64,000 nt of DNA from Gnetum montanum (GCA_015680685.1 MNCI01004046.1:65049-129048); one strand, 5' to 3'; shown: positions 48,974-61,196, counted from the stretch's first letter. The notes: generated by a model not told the origin, from the letters alone. Numbers and translations: made by a program.

Positions 48974-49401
48974 TTCTAACCATGAGCTTTGTAACATAAG
49001 CTTCATCTTCTATCTTGTTTCAAGTGGAATCAAGGTGTTTCCCTCTACCATGAAGGTGTTCTAACCCTTCATGCATGTGTTTCACATAGATCTTAGTCAC
49101 GAGGCTTGGAGGGAGGTTCTTAGTGATGTTGCAGTTGCTCAATCATAGTGTACTACAAGAGCAGTAGTGATTAAGGATGCTTTGCAAACTAAGGATTCAA
49201 GCATTATTCTATTTTATAGCCATGTTATGGATTTGCAAAATGGTTCTTGTGGTTTACTTATATATCTATTGTAACTTATACATCAAGGTTTTGTACTTAA
49301 GTATTTGATATATCATTGCATAGATCTTGCTAAGTGGTCATTCTTTATGGTTTATTCAAGTATGAGTATTAGTTATTAAGACTTAGATTTGGTGATTTAA
49401 G
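48974..49401. other. Short stretch between elements G and B
   Basis: No gene or domain seen. It continues the sequence that G interrupted at 43092. Confidence 0.5.
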
Positions 49402-49406
49402 ATTAT

Positions 49407-50208
49407 TGATGAGTGGCGAGGTACCCCTACACTCAACCATACAAATATGAGCATTTCACGTGCAATCCGGTCAAACTCCAAGGACCAAGTTCTTATGCGC
49501 CTTAATGGAACACTCAAGGCTAATCAATTGTTGTCTTCCCAAACTTGTATGGTCATGGTTGTATGGTTAAGTAAGCTTGAGGTACATGATTTTTATAGCT
49601 TTTGTATTTTTTATGTCTTCTGCTAATAAAGGAGAGGGAGAGAAAACTAAATGGCTAACTTACATTAACTATTCATTAACTAATTCTAAATGTTCCTAAC
49701 ACCAATATCCATTCCCACTTACTGCACACATCCTAAACCAGTGTAGCACAGCTGGGATTACCAAATTCTAATCATTACTGGGTTACCAAGTGCTACACAC
49801 ATGCTCGAAGTGGTCGTACTGAGTGTATTTAACTAAAGGGGGTTGACGGTTGAGAGAGATATTAATTAACTAGTAAATCATTAAAAAAAATTAATTACTA
49901 ATTAACTTAATCTGTATGTTGCAAGGTTTATCATAAAGTTCATCTTTATTGTCGTTCACAAAATTGTGCTCAGGTACAAATTGCTTGAATAAAGATCCGT
50001 TCACTCTATGACTTCTACTTCAGGCACACATAAATAATTCTAACTCTGGAATGACAAAATTGCAAGATTTTGGCTAAGGGTCTAAGTCTAAGTGTCTTAA
50101 ACCAAGGGTTCGGCCTCTTATTTATAGAAGATGAGGTAGGACGTGATATCACGTATGCGATATCGCGTGGTGGCTGTGATATTTCGTATGCGATATCGTG
50201 GTTCATCA
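49407..50208 (-). repeat. 3' LTR of element B
   Basis: TGATGAACCACGATATCG at 50208 to GCCACTCATCA at 49407 on the minus strand, 802 bases. TATA box CTATAAATAAG near 50116-50126 with GATATC palindromes at 50140-50208. The middle part differs from the LTRs of A, so it is another subfamily. Confidence 0.88.
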
Positions 50209-50225
50209 TACCCCCATGACTGAAT
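50209..50225 (-). other. Polypurine tract of element B
   Basis: Minus strand CAGTCATGGGGGTA directly before the LTR, the same as in element A. Confidence 0.8.
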
Positions 50226-52280
50226 GAAAACTTATCTTTGAGTTCCTTACAAAATATTGGGAAGGTATGGGATTATTGACTTGAATGAAAACTATTGGCG
50301 AATGGAATGACACGTGAACGGATCAACATTACAATACATGGCAACATTAGTGTTCATAATTACAAGAGTGAATACTATACACAATTGACATCCAACCTTA
50401 TTTGGTAGTTGAGAGAGAGAAAAGAAGAAGACATGTTGCTGCCGATGCTAGGATTGCACCTTCCATTGTCCATCCATAGCCACGCCATCAATCATGCTCC
50501 TTGCACAACTATTTTAGCACCACTCCATCTTGAGTGTTTCCTCTAGGTCTAGTCCATTGTTGTATGATTGCCATATGCATACACAACATAGTCACATATG
50601 AGTAAGGATAAGTAAATCACAATACAGTTGATACCTTGCCTCAGTGTAAGGTCCATTGGCTAAGTTGTAATATGGCCCACACGGATTCTAGAGATATAAC
50701 ACTGGTGACTACCCAAGGTGTAGGGGTTAGGGAAAATTGAAAAAATTGGACCAGGGCCCCCATGACTAAGAGCGATCCTCCAGTAGCATTAGAATGGAAA
50801 AAGATAAGGAATAAGAAAGATGAAGAAAAATAAACAACGACAACTCCGATCAAATGGATGTCAAAGGTGGAAATGAAACAACAAAAAGTGTTGATTGAAG
50901 AAATTTTTAAGGGAAAGAAGTTAATTGATGCACCAAATAGGAATTCCAGTGGGTCCTCCCCAAAGTAGGCTCATGCCATTTATTCCCTGAAAAACCCACA
51001 TTCAAAGAGTTTGTAGGCTCTGGAAATGTCATTTGAAAGCAAGAGTTAAGGACTTAACCACAAGAATCTACCAAAGAGAAAACAATGCATCAACCAAAAT
51101 ATAGACGATTGATACAACCAACAATGAGGTGGAAAATGTAGAAAGAATGATGGGGAGATGAGAATGGAATGGAGTCCTAAGAACAAGGTGGTGTATAGCC
51201 CCTTGTGTATATTAATGTGACTAAGTAGATCACATTCCAAGTCCAGCCTCAAACAATCCACATCTAGTGACTTCGCATTAATACACTTGGCTAATTCATC
51301 CACCTGAAGTAACAAGAATGCTTCCACCAAAGAGTCACCACCATTCCGAAAGAGAAGTAGGAAGCAAGAAAAGGATCTTAGTTAGTGGGAACATGTTGGT
51401 TTAGTTCCATAACTAGTGCTTGTAGCCTAGATGATTATTTTTTCTAAGGGGTGTGCTTTGAATTCTCATTGTTTTTTTCGTGTGAGAACCACACTAGGCA
51501 AAGACTTGTTTTTATTTTTATTGGCTTAGCTTTTGGATTGGAGCAATGTTAGAATGGTAAGAAAACTCAAGAAGAAAACATCCAAGCACCTAAGAGAATG
51601 GCCATCACAAATGCATCAAATCCCTTTGAAGTCACACCCTTTACAATCCTTGAGTCCTTCCTTAGTTTGAGAAATGCCCAATCACCAATTCATTAATAGT
51701 TTTATTATTAAAGAAGGGGACTATACAGTTCCAAGACAAGAGAGACCATAGAGATCATGGATGCATGGATGACATGGACTCATTGCCTGTTATATCAAAA
51801 GAACCATACCTTAGTATTAACATTATAACTCAAAGGTAAAAAAAAAACATTAGCAATCAATAGAATACAGTTCATACCACCATCAAGAGCACTTATTAAG
51901 TGATGAATCTAACAAAAAAAAAAAAGCAACAAAAAATAACAACAACAAAAACAAAAACAAACAATCACACAAAGAAATGAGAAAGTGTAAACGATGGTGA
52001 AAAAAAAATAAGAAAAATTAAAGAAATTTGTAAAACAAAAATGTGTAAAAGAAAAACTTAAAAAAGGAACTGTGGGCCTCAAATGGTTAGCAGAGGTGGC
52101 CGTCTTCCCCATGACTAAGTTGGAAGAAGGAGATTCGAATAGCAAGCGGGGTTGTCCCTCTATGGAGGTATTATGTGCATTGACTATTTTATATTCATGG
52201 AAGGGTTTGGTCTATTACACATTAATAATCATTTATCAGGGCTCTCAGGTTTGTATATGGTCATGGCCCTTGAAGGAAAG
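50226..52280 (-). other. Non-coding linker of element B
   Basis: Homologous to the linkers of A and C (shared CCAGTGGGTCCTCCCCAAAG near 50950). There is no ORF2 between it and the 3' LTR. An A-rich, low-complexity stretch (51838-52065) corresponds to the AT-rich part of the other linkers and creates a spurious Phe-rich frame on the minus strand. Confidence 0.6.
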
Positions 52281-52289
52281 GTTTCATAA

Positions 52290-54730
52290 ATAATGTAAGG
52301 TCCTGTTAACCTTTCAAATCTTTAAGTCATGACGTTTCTTATTGTATGCCTTGTGCAACTCATTTGATGATAGGGCAGCTAATTGATTTTCATCTAGCAC
52401 ATTTAAGTTGTCAACCTTTGTTTTTGTGCTAGATGAAGATCAAGGTGGAGGTCACAAGCCATTAATAATGTATGAAGCTTGGTTTGAATCAGAAGCATTG
52501 GAAGCTTTCCTTACACTAACTCATAGGGAGAGTAGCCTATAGGGAGTTTCTAGGTGGAGTGGTATGCTCAAAGAGCATCATTCAATTTAGTGCTCCAATC
52601 TCACCTATACTTGCTAATTGTTCTAGTCAATATTTTAGTGATCTCCCTACTGGTGACCTCAACTTGTCCATTAGCTTGGGGGTGATAAGGCATAGTTAAT
52701 TTATATTCAACCCTTAAGTGTTACATTAACTTTCAAAAAGTTGCACTTGTGAAGTGTGTTCCATTATCCAAAATAAGTGCACGTGGCACACCAAGCCTAT
52801 TTATGATTTTTTGTTAAACAAATTGTGTAGCTATGGATGATGTGTAGTCTTTAACAATAGCTGCTTCAACCCATTTTGTTAGATAGTCTACAGAAACTAC
52901 AATGTAAGCTTTTCCATTAGACATCGATGTAATGGGCTCCAGAAAGTCTATTCCCCAGATGTTGAAGGATTCTAACGATTGAATCCATTATTTTGGATCC
53001 TTCATTTTAGCAGTCATTCCCCCATCATGTTGATAGTGCTCACAAGATTGGACAAATTGATGGGCATCCCAAAATAATGTTGGCCAGTAATATCTTGCAA
53101 GCAAGATCTTAATAACCATTCGTCTTCTAGCCTCATGAGCATCTTGGAAAACTCTTAGTTGGTCTACCTTAGGCACACACCATCAAACCAAGCCATTAGG
53201 AAACACTTTGTAAAGTTGTCCATTGATCTCCATTAAGTACTTGGCTCTGTGAAGAAACTGTTGTTTCTTCCTAGGGTCCAACTCTTGTGGTGTTTTTTGA
53301 GTAAGAAGATAGGTGAGAATGCTACTATACCAGTTTATTTCCATGGGTAGTTGGTTATTCACTACACTGGCAAAAAGGGCTTCATCAGGGAAATGATTAG
53401 ACATTACATATTCATCCTCTTTTCTATCCCAGTGCAATCAAGATAAATGATCTGCAATTATGTTCTCAGTACCTTTTCGATTGATCATCGGTAGATCGAA
53501 CTGTTGTAGGATTACCAGCCATTGTATAATACGAGGGCTAACCGTGGCTTGTTCATGAGGAACTGAATTTCACTATGATCCGTGTGGATGAACACTTTGT
53601 AACTTAACACATAGTGCCTAAAATTATCCAATGCAAACACTACAACCATTAATTTTTTCTTTGTAGTTGCGAAGTTAAGTTGTGCACCAGCAATACTTCT
53701 ACTTGCACAGTGGATGTAGTAAGGGTATTTCTAGTCATCTAACTATGTGAGTACGGCTCCTACGGCATAATTGGATGCATCCATCATGATGTGGAATGGT
53801 TTGGACCAGTTAGGCACTTGTAGAATGGGAGTTTCCACAAGCTTTTATTTCAGGGTTTGGAATGCTTGTTTGCATTCCCTGGTCCACTCAAATGTTGCAT
53901 CCTTCTTTGTTAGCTTTACCAATGGTTTGGCAATCTTGGAGAAGTTCTCAATGAATCTCCTATAGTAGCCAATGTGTCCAAGGAACGATCGAATGTATTT
54001 GACAGTTTCTGGTTGATGGGTGATTCTTTGGATGACCCTAATTTTATTTGGATCTACCTCTATTCCTGCATGTGAAGCCTTATGCCCAAGTACTATGCCT
54101 TCTTGGACCATTAAATGGCTTTTCTGCTAGTTGAGCCTTAGATTGATTTTTACGCATCTTTTCAACACTTGCTCTAATTGGTCCAAGGCTTGATCAAAAC
54201 TTGTTCCATAGGTGGAGAAGTCATCCATAAAGACTTCCACTCCATTCCCTATCTACTATTGGAATATGCTTAGAACTAGGCACTGAAATGTGGTAGGATC
54301 ATTACACAAGCCAAATGACATTTTTTTATATGCAAACATTCCCCAAGGAATGGTGAACATTATCTTGGATTGGTCATTTGGGGTTATCTGTATTTGGTTG
54401 TATCTGCTATAGCCATCCAAAAAATTGTAATAGCGATGCCCTGCTATGGTGTCTAAGACTTGGTCAACGAATGGCAATGGAAAGTGATCCTTAAATGTTG
54501 CCATATTCAACAACCTAAAAATCTATGCACACCCTCCATTTTCCTCCCTTTTTAGGCATGATTACCAGAGGGCTAACCCATTCACTATCAGTCATGGGGG
54601 AGGCCATCCCCAAACTGGTTATACCCTTCATACCATCCAAACCTAAGTGCTTATCAAGTTCAACATCTTGTTTCCCCAACTTGGTCAACATCTTCTACCT
54701 CACCACATTATTATTATTCTCCACAATACT
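52290..54730 (-). pseudogene. pol of element B: reverse transcriptase, RNase H, integrase (Athila-like)
   Basis: Minus-strand order: reverse transcriptase with SEWVSPLVIMPKKGGKWRVC near 54540-54600, FPLPFVDQVLDTIAGHRYYNFLDGYSRYNQI (split here as FLDGYSRYNQI) near 54400-54500 and FAYKKMSFGLCN near 54310; connection domain with FLGHIGYYRRFI near 53960; RNase H with MMDASNYAVGAVL near 53760-53800 and TDHSEIQFL near 53560; integrase zinc finger near 53000-53150 (last Cys changed to Tyr); integrase core with WGIDF, LDNGTHF and GQVEV giving the DDE residues near 52950, 52770 and 52660. FLDGYSGYNQI-type sequence is characteristic of the Athila lineage. Stops interrupt it, and the copy is truncated upstream of reverse transcriptase, so protease and gag are missing. 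Confidence 0.88.
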
Positions 54731-54739
54731 ATCAACCCA

Positions 54740-55355
54740 TATCCTCTTCAATAGGACCACACCTCGTGTACATTATACTTCTCCTGAATTTTAACATTCT
54801 CATCCTTCACCTCCTTCTACATCACCACCAAGTGTTCCAGAAGGGTTTGCACCATAGCACTAACCAACAAATGTTACTTGTTCTACTACTGTGAACAGTA
54901 GTGGGAATCCTCCACAACATCATAGGCATTCCTTCTTTAGATGTGATCGTAGAAAGGGATACCATAGTTCAGAAACCACTACATCTGCCAACTCAGCACA
55001 AGTCTAACACTATGGTGCATCCTCCTCTTTGAACACAATTCCTCATTTTACCTTATTAGTTCCACCACTCAATACTCCAACAACCATGGAGCCCAATGAA
55101 TATAGCCACATGGGGAGACATGTTGATCCTTGCATACCATATTACTGTCACAAGTACCATAGTGGGTCAACTCCTTGTAAATTAACCACATCATATAACT
55201 TTTCCCACTATGTCAACTCTAATCAAGAGCATGAACCCCAATGGGGTAAGTATGGCCAGGTCTCAATATTTCCAACATGCAAGGATCTCAACCTTCCATT
55301 TATTAATTCTACCCATGCTCAACCGTTTAGCTATGGGGGGTATCCTCCATTCTAA
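54740..55355 (+). pseudogene. gag C-terminal part of element C
   Basis: Plus-strand frames rich in Ser, Thr, Pro and His lead into 55029-55355 (QEHEPQWGKYGQVSIFPTCKDLN in one frame, NPNGVSMARSQYFQHARI in another), matching the 3' end of gag in element A. The capsid part and everything upstream are lost at the junction with the pol of B, which runs the other way. Confidence 0.6.
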
Positions 55356-56765
55356 CAACACAAAATTAATAAATGTTTTTTCATTTCTTTAATTTTTCAA
55401 GTTTTTTTCCCCATTTTTCATATTTCAATTTATTGTTTTATCTTTTTGTCTTTTTATCTTTTTATGAGTAATCTCATCTATGAATAAAACACTCATGTGA
55501 CTCATTGGTTGAGGTGTTGCTCTATGCTATCAAGTCTCAGGTGACTAATTATTTGGACAATGAGCCCACAACATCCATCCACCTATTCTATTAATAAGAG
55601 GTTCTACCCTAGGTACAATGATATTCCTAATCATTAAAATTTAAAGTAACCTCATGTTTATTATACCCAGAGTGAAGAAAGATGGACTAAGTGGGAATGG
55701 CCAAGGTGTGACATTAAGGGGACTTGTGGATTCTCTTTGGTGACATCTGTAATAGTTATCATGTAGCTTGGTTGTACTAAGATCCTTGTAGATATAATGA
55801 AAAAAGGAAGTAAGAGTAATCAAAAGGCACTTAATCAAGAAAACTCAATGTTGTTCTAGGGGGTCCCATTGGAAGGACATGTACCCATGCCTGAAGGTAG
55901 GCAGCTTCTGTAGATTAAGCATTTAAAAAAGAGAGCAAGAAGAGTGTGCCAAAGTGGCCACAAAAAAAAAGAGAGAAAAAGAAAAGATCAAGCTGATAGT
56001 GCTACAAGTAATTCTGAACCACTCCTCCCTTGAACAAAATGCCAACTGATCATACGCCTTGCTATCATGGGCTCTTATGGTTGTCCATCATTGGATGAAA
56101 CAATGCAATGTCATTGATTGGAGGAATGGACTTGGTCCTGATTTTGGAGCGACAAGTTAATGACACATTAATCATGCCTTACACTAAGGATTCATTGTGC
56201 CCTAGGCCAATTACCTCATGTCTCGCTCTCTACAATCCCTTCTACAATTTGTCCCATCTTGTTTTTCATGTAATTGGGACTCGTGAGTTGTGTAGCATTG
56301 AATTTATACCTCATCATGGTGGTATTTACATGCGTGTGTTTTTTGAAATTGGGGTAGATTACATTTAACCCTTCCAGTGCCTACAAACATTTTAAGGTGT
56401 GGTTATGCAAGGGCATTATAGGTTGGAACCTACTTTGGGGAGGATCCACTTGCATGACTTTTATAATTTACACTCGTCACACATTACCCTCACATCATTT
56501 TATACTGTCTGAGTATTGCATTACCAACATTCTTCTTTCCCTTATCATCCTTTCGGTTGAAACGTTCCTATGTACCAACACATATCCTTTTTCCTCATAC
56601 TCTTCATGACTTTCATTGCCAGATTTTACACCATTATCACTTTTGTGCCTTCAGGCATAATCAATCTTACCCTAGACCATTTACGTCGACTTCAAGTCCT
56701 TCATTTTTGAGTTAGGAATTTCAAAAATTTATCAATTTTTCCAAGTACCCCACTTTAAACAAGTC
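55356..56765 (+). other. Non-coding linker of element C
   Basis: Matches the linker of A in opposite orientation: AT-rich start, AATAAAACACTCATGTG at about 55483, and the complement of the GTGGGTCCTCCCCAAAG block near 56435. No pol sequence lies between gag and ORF2. Confidence 0.65.
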
Positions 56766-56880
56766 ACAATATTGCATATGCGATATATCGCATCTGATGC
56801 GATATCATGGACGCACAATCATGTACGCAATATCGCATCCCATAAACACTATAAATATGGCCCCCCTGCCCCCCCCCCCT
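56766..56880 (+). promoter_or_regulatory. Internal LTR-like promoter block of element C
   Basis: GATATC-type near-palindromes (ATGCGATATATCGCAT, ATGCGATATCATGG, GCAATATCGCATCCC) run into CACTATAAATATGG, with the TATA box at 56850-56857, followed by a C-rich run (56861-56879). The ORF2 start is 520 bases further on. Same layout and place as in element A (37061-37150). Confidence 0.65.
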
Positions 56881-57376
56881 TTCACAAACATAAACATCAT
56901 TTGCAACTGTTCATGTGAGGGAGTTTTTCAAATTTTCTTCTATGAATTGTGATTGCATATCTCTTGTTCCAACAACCATAACTCACTCACTAGTGCTCCA
57001 ATTTTCATTCCGCTCAAACCAATCTGAACCTAGAGTGTTCAACTTAGCCATGGGGGAGGGGTACACTTTGAATTGCACACAATTTTTTCTAAATTTGTCA
57101 TCATCCAAAGGACACTATCAAGAGTAATTAATTATACAAAAATAATCAACGTGTGCTAGAAAACAACTTCATCTCCTCACTTATATCGAGAAATTAAAAA
57201 TTGTGAAGCCACCTAATCAAAGTGGGTAAAATATTAAAACCTTTTGGGGACATTTTCACAAAAATTCCCAACTTTAAATCACACAGAATAAGAGATGAAT
57301 CCATTAAGGCAAGAAATAAGGTATAACATAACATTGGTAAGCAACCTTACTGATGACTGATCCCATGTGATTGCAG

Positions 57377-60175
57377 ATGGCCTCAAAGCATGGACAATAA
57401 GAATGACCCTCTCAAGGTGTGTCCAAGTGACATAGGAGAGGTAGAAGACAAGTGTATCCTGAACAACATGCAAAGTAGGAGGCACAATCATTTAGCATCC
57501 ATCAAAAAACTCCTACTACTATACAATCGAGACAGGCAGAAGGAGGAGCTATTGCAGTGCCTAAATAGGGATAACAACTCATGTTGTCCTTGGAGGGTGT
57601 TGAAGCCATCCATGAAAATGTCCACATCGGCTACAGTGATCATGGAATTGAACTTTGGACCTTTCATAGAGTAGCTCTTGAAGCTATTAGAGACCAACTC
57701 AGAGGATCTCCATTATGGCCTATCCTCTTTGAAAATGGTGCCTGGCACTTAGGAGAAATGTACCAATTTTGGCACAATATGGAAGAAGGTACCAAAGTCA
57801 ACATTTGTCGTGTGTCTATAGATTTTTCCACCAAGGCCATCTCAGAAGTGTTGAACCTTCTGAATACAGGGCCAAAAATTGCTCACCTGTCCACTTCCTC
57901 CAGTGCTAATGTGTGAAGAGTTTGCTTGGATAGGGTGTATGATAAAGAAGACAAGACATATGGAGAGTTGACATTGGAAGAACGGATATACTTCAAGATT
58001 GGCACTTATCACATCTTCCCTATGAGAGGATTAAAAAGAATCTCAACATATGTGGCAAGAAGAAGTGTGATATTGATGGAAAAGGCTAATGCTAGCCTTC
58101 CTCATCTATATCTCATGGAGATCTTGAGGTGGGTTGAAGAATGCAAGATAGGAAATTTCATGTTTCCCTTCCCTTGTCTCATTAGGAAGTTGTCAAATGT
58201 GCTAGTATTCTAGGGTACACTAATGACATCCTCTAAAGAGCCTAGAATTCTTCGTTCATTGAACTACTAAAGCCACCAACTTTGAGGAAAAGTGCTAGTG
58301 AGACACTGGAGCTAGAGCAAGAGTAAGAATAGATGGTGGGGCCCATTGCAACTCAAACTACAGGGCCTAGTGAACTTCCAAGCATGAGGCCCAGTCAACA
58401 ACAAGAAGCAGGAACCAACATGAGCTAAAAAGATCAACTGCCATCACTGCCATAGGATTACTGACCATTAGTGAGCCATCTCAAGGACATTGCTGAGATG
58501 GTTAGTTGGGGAAGTCGTGATGATGCTAATCTCTTATGTGTCATTGATGACACCGTATAGTCCTCAGTTTCTATCAATTGTGCACGGGATGGGTTTCCAT
58601 CCAAACAAGAGGAGGGGAGACTCATTGGTCATAATAGATTTTAGGGAATGCTGCATCTTTCCAGGTGCAATTGGAAATAGGTGAAGGGGCCATAGTGTTG
58701 GTCATGTAGCACTAGGATGCAGATGGAACTGTAGGAGTGGTCACAAACCACAACAAGGAATCTTTCAATGTTCTTGTTGTGCCACCAGTAGATTTCACAG
58801 GAGCATGAGATGCTCAAACTCTAGCCGGTCCCTCAATGACTCCTGTGGAGCATGAGGATGTCCTTAATCAATTGCTACAAATACGAAAAGTAATGACGTC
58901 CATATCTAACATTCCACAATATGTCCTAATAGCACAATCAAACCTCATCTCCACCAAAGAAAAGTTAGTCATGACAGAGATTAGGGTCGAGCACGTGGAA
59001 GTAGAGTTAGCAAGACTACAGGAGAGGCTCATCACCCTGCAAGCTGCATAGCAGGACCCATCTCAATTTGTTCCCACAGACCAGCTGGAAACTTTCAGGA
59101 TACAACAACTTAACAAATTATTGGCAGATAATAAAAAAGTGGCAAAGGAGAAAGAGAAGGCCGACTGGGATGCCTCCAAGGCACAAGCATAAACCTACGC
59201 ACATGCCAAGGCACTCAGAGTCTTATAGGAAAAAACTAAATAACTTGCTATTGACAACATTCAGTTGACCACTATGGAAAAATAGAAGAATGTTCTTCAG
59301 GAAAACTTTCAACAATTACAAGAATAGTTTGTTAGGGTCAACCAAGACATGAACCGTTTGACCAGAGAGAATCGAACCCTCTCAATGGAGGAGGTACGTG
59401 TAATACATCAGAAGATGGCCATTGAAATAAGTCTGTAGCAAAACAAAGCCAAGTAGCATGAAAAGTTAAAGGAGCACTTTAGAGACCAGGTGGGAATGTA
59501 TAAGAAAATCATAGAAAAGGAGATCCATATGGCCAAGGCCCACATCAACACTTTCAGTGCTCAACACATTGATTGGTAGGTCATATTGGACACATATGCA
59601 TTTGTCCACTAGGAGAAACTTAAAAGCCAGGACCTGCAGATTCAAGATCTCATAGAGTACATGGAATTGAAAAACCTATGGTATGCCAATCTAGCCATGT
59701 TGATAGTAGGACACTTGAGAATAGAGCTCAAGAAGCAGGTAGTTTCCACCTACACAAAATATGAAGTAGAATTTATGGAGCATAAGGAAACGTTGCAAAA
59801 GCTAGAAGTTGCTAATTCTAAACTAGAGAGGTGGTTAAGACTAGCTACCAAGGCTAGAGATATGTCATAGTAGACTTGGCTCAACAACTTATGAATTTTC
59901 AAGAGTATAGGGATAAAGCTAGAGCCTACAAGGAGGAATAATAGCTATTTGCAGCTTGGTACGTAAAAGCAAATAAGATGTTCCTACAACTACCATGCCC
60001 ATGGGAGGTGCCAACTCCATCAAACATTGGAGCATAAGCATGGATGGCACAAGATCCCTGAACAAAAGAGGAAAAGCTCCAGGCACTACTTCAGAGTCAT
60101 CAAATTCCAAAACCTAGAGCATGGGACAAGGGGAAGCAACCCATGGAGGAGCCACTACCACCTGGAACCACATGA
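57377..60175 (+). pseudogene. ORF2 of element C: plant-transposon-like domain plus long coiled coil
   Basis: Starts ATGGCC at 57377 after tgattgcag and ends at TGA 60173-60175, spanning 933 codons; the counterpart in A spans 925. Blocks align along the whole length with A: GAWHLGEMYQFWHN, VNICRVSIDFSTKAISEVL, YFKIGTYHIFPMRGLKRI, LPHLYLMEILRWVEE, then a hinge, then a coiled coil with RVEHVEVELARLQERL and YMELKNLWYANLAM. There are many in-frame stops, several at the same place as in A. A frame slip around 57610-57680 is compensated downstream. Function unknown; by composition the C-terminal half should form a long coiled coil. Confidence 0.72.
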
Positions 60176-60360
60176 GCCAAATAAAATTTACAATTTTGTA
60201 ATTTTGAAGTTTTGTGTTGTGTCCTAATTTTGTTCTATTGAGTTCTCAACTATGGCATGAATAAATCCCTAGTTATTTAATAGTCCCATACCTATCCACT
60301 ATGTAATGAATGGGGCTTGTTCTCATTTTATTTAACTCGAGGAAAATTTTTCATTCAATC

Positions 60361-60369
60361 GTGAGGGTA
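60361..60369 (+). other. Polypurine tract of element C
   Basis: GTGAGGGTA directly before TGATGAATCG, the LTR start. Confidence 0.75.
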
Positions 60370-61191
60370 TGATGAATCGTGATTCATTCAGTCGTGATAT
60401 CACGTACGTGATACCATGGCCTGGCTCGTAATATTGTATATGTGATATCATGGCTCTTGTGCAGGCCTATAAATATACCTTAGGTGCACAGTGAAGGAGA
60501 GTTACTTTTAGTTAGAAATTAGTTTTCATTGTTAATTTTTTCCTCAACCCTTGCTCCCAGTGCATGCTTGCAATGTGATGATTGTAATTGTATAGCACCT
60601 TTATTCAAGTGTGATGTACTTAGACACACACATGACCAAAAATAATGATCAAAATTACTTCATCATTGTAGCATTCACTTAGTTTAATTATTTAATTATT
60701 ATTGTTATTTATTACTTTTGTAGTTAATATCTCTTCACCTTAAACTCCTTAAATGTGGAATGAGTACGAATTAGTCATGAGCATTTAAGTGTGACTACTT
60801 GGTATCCCAGTAGTGTACCTAGGCCATGTGCTTGGTAATCCCAATGGTAGTCATGCACGGGGTCCAAGATGTGTATGGATGATTAAGGAACGAATGCTCA
60901 TCACACTTAGGCTAGCTTATACTCTCTCTCCCTTTTCCTCCTAGCTTAATTAAAGTTATTTTCCATTGCCTCTAGAAGTAGTACTAGGTTAGAAACCACA
61001 TCATACACCTCACCCTAGACTAAATCATATGTGACAAAGAAAATACTAGTCTAGGTGGGAAGACAGTGAATTGTGATAAGCAAGTAACTATCTAGATACC
61101 ACAACTAGCTTGTTTGCAGAGTTTGACCAAATCATGCATGAAACGCTCCTATTCATATGGTTGAGTGTAGGGGGTACCTCGCTACTCATCA
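60370..61191 (+). repeat. 3' LTR of element C
   Basis: TGATGAATCG to CTACTCATCA, 822 bases. GATATC-type palindromes (GTGATATCAC, TGTGATATCATGG) lie at 60370-60455, TATA box CTATAAATA at 60468-60476. It aligns with the solo LTR at 4570-5423 through the AATAAAGAT-like, GGTAATCCCA and GGTTGAGTGTAGGGG segments. Confidence 0.9.
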
Positions 61192-61196
61192 ATTAT

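Noticed and set aside
51838-52145. Phe- and Ser-rich frame suggesting a membrane protein (minus strand)
   Set aside because: Low-complexity A-rich linker of element B. The equivalent parts of A and C are also AT-rich and non-coding.
54525-54794. Open frame of 89 codons on the plus strand
   Set aside because: Its first part is the antisense of the reverse transcriptase of B, whose WVSPLVI motif reads on the minus strand.
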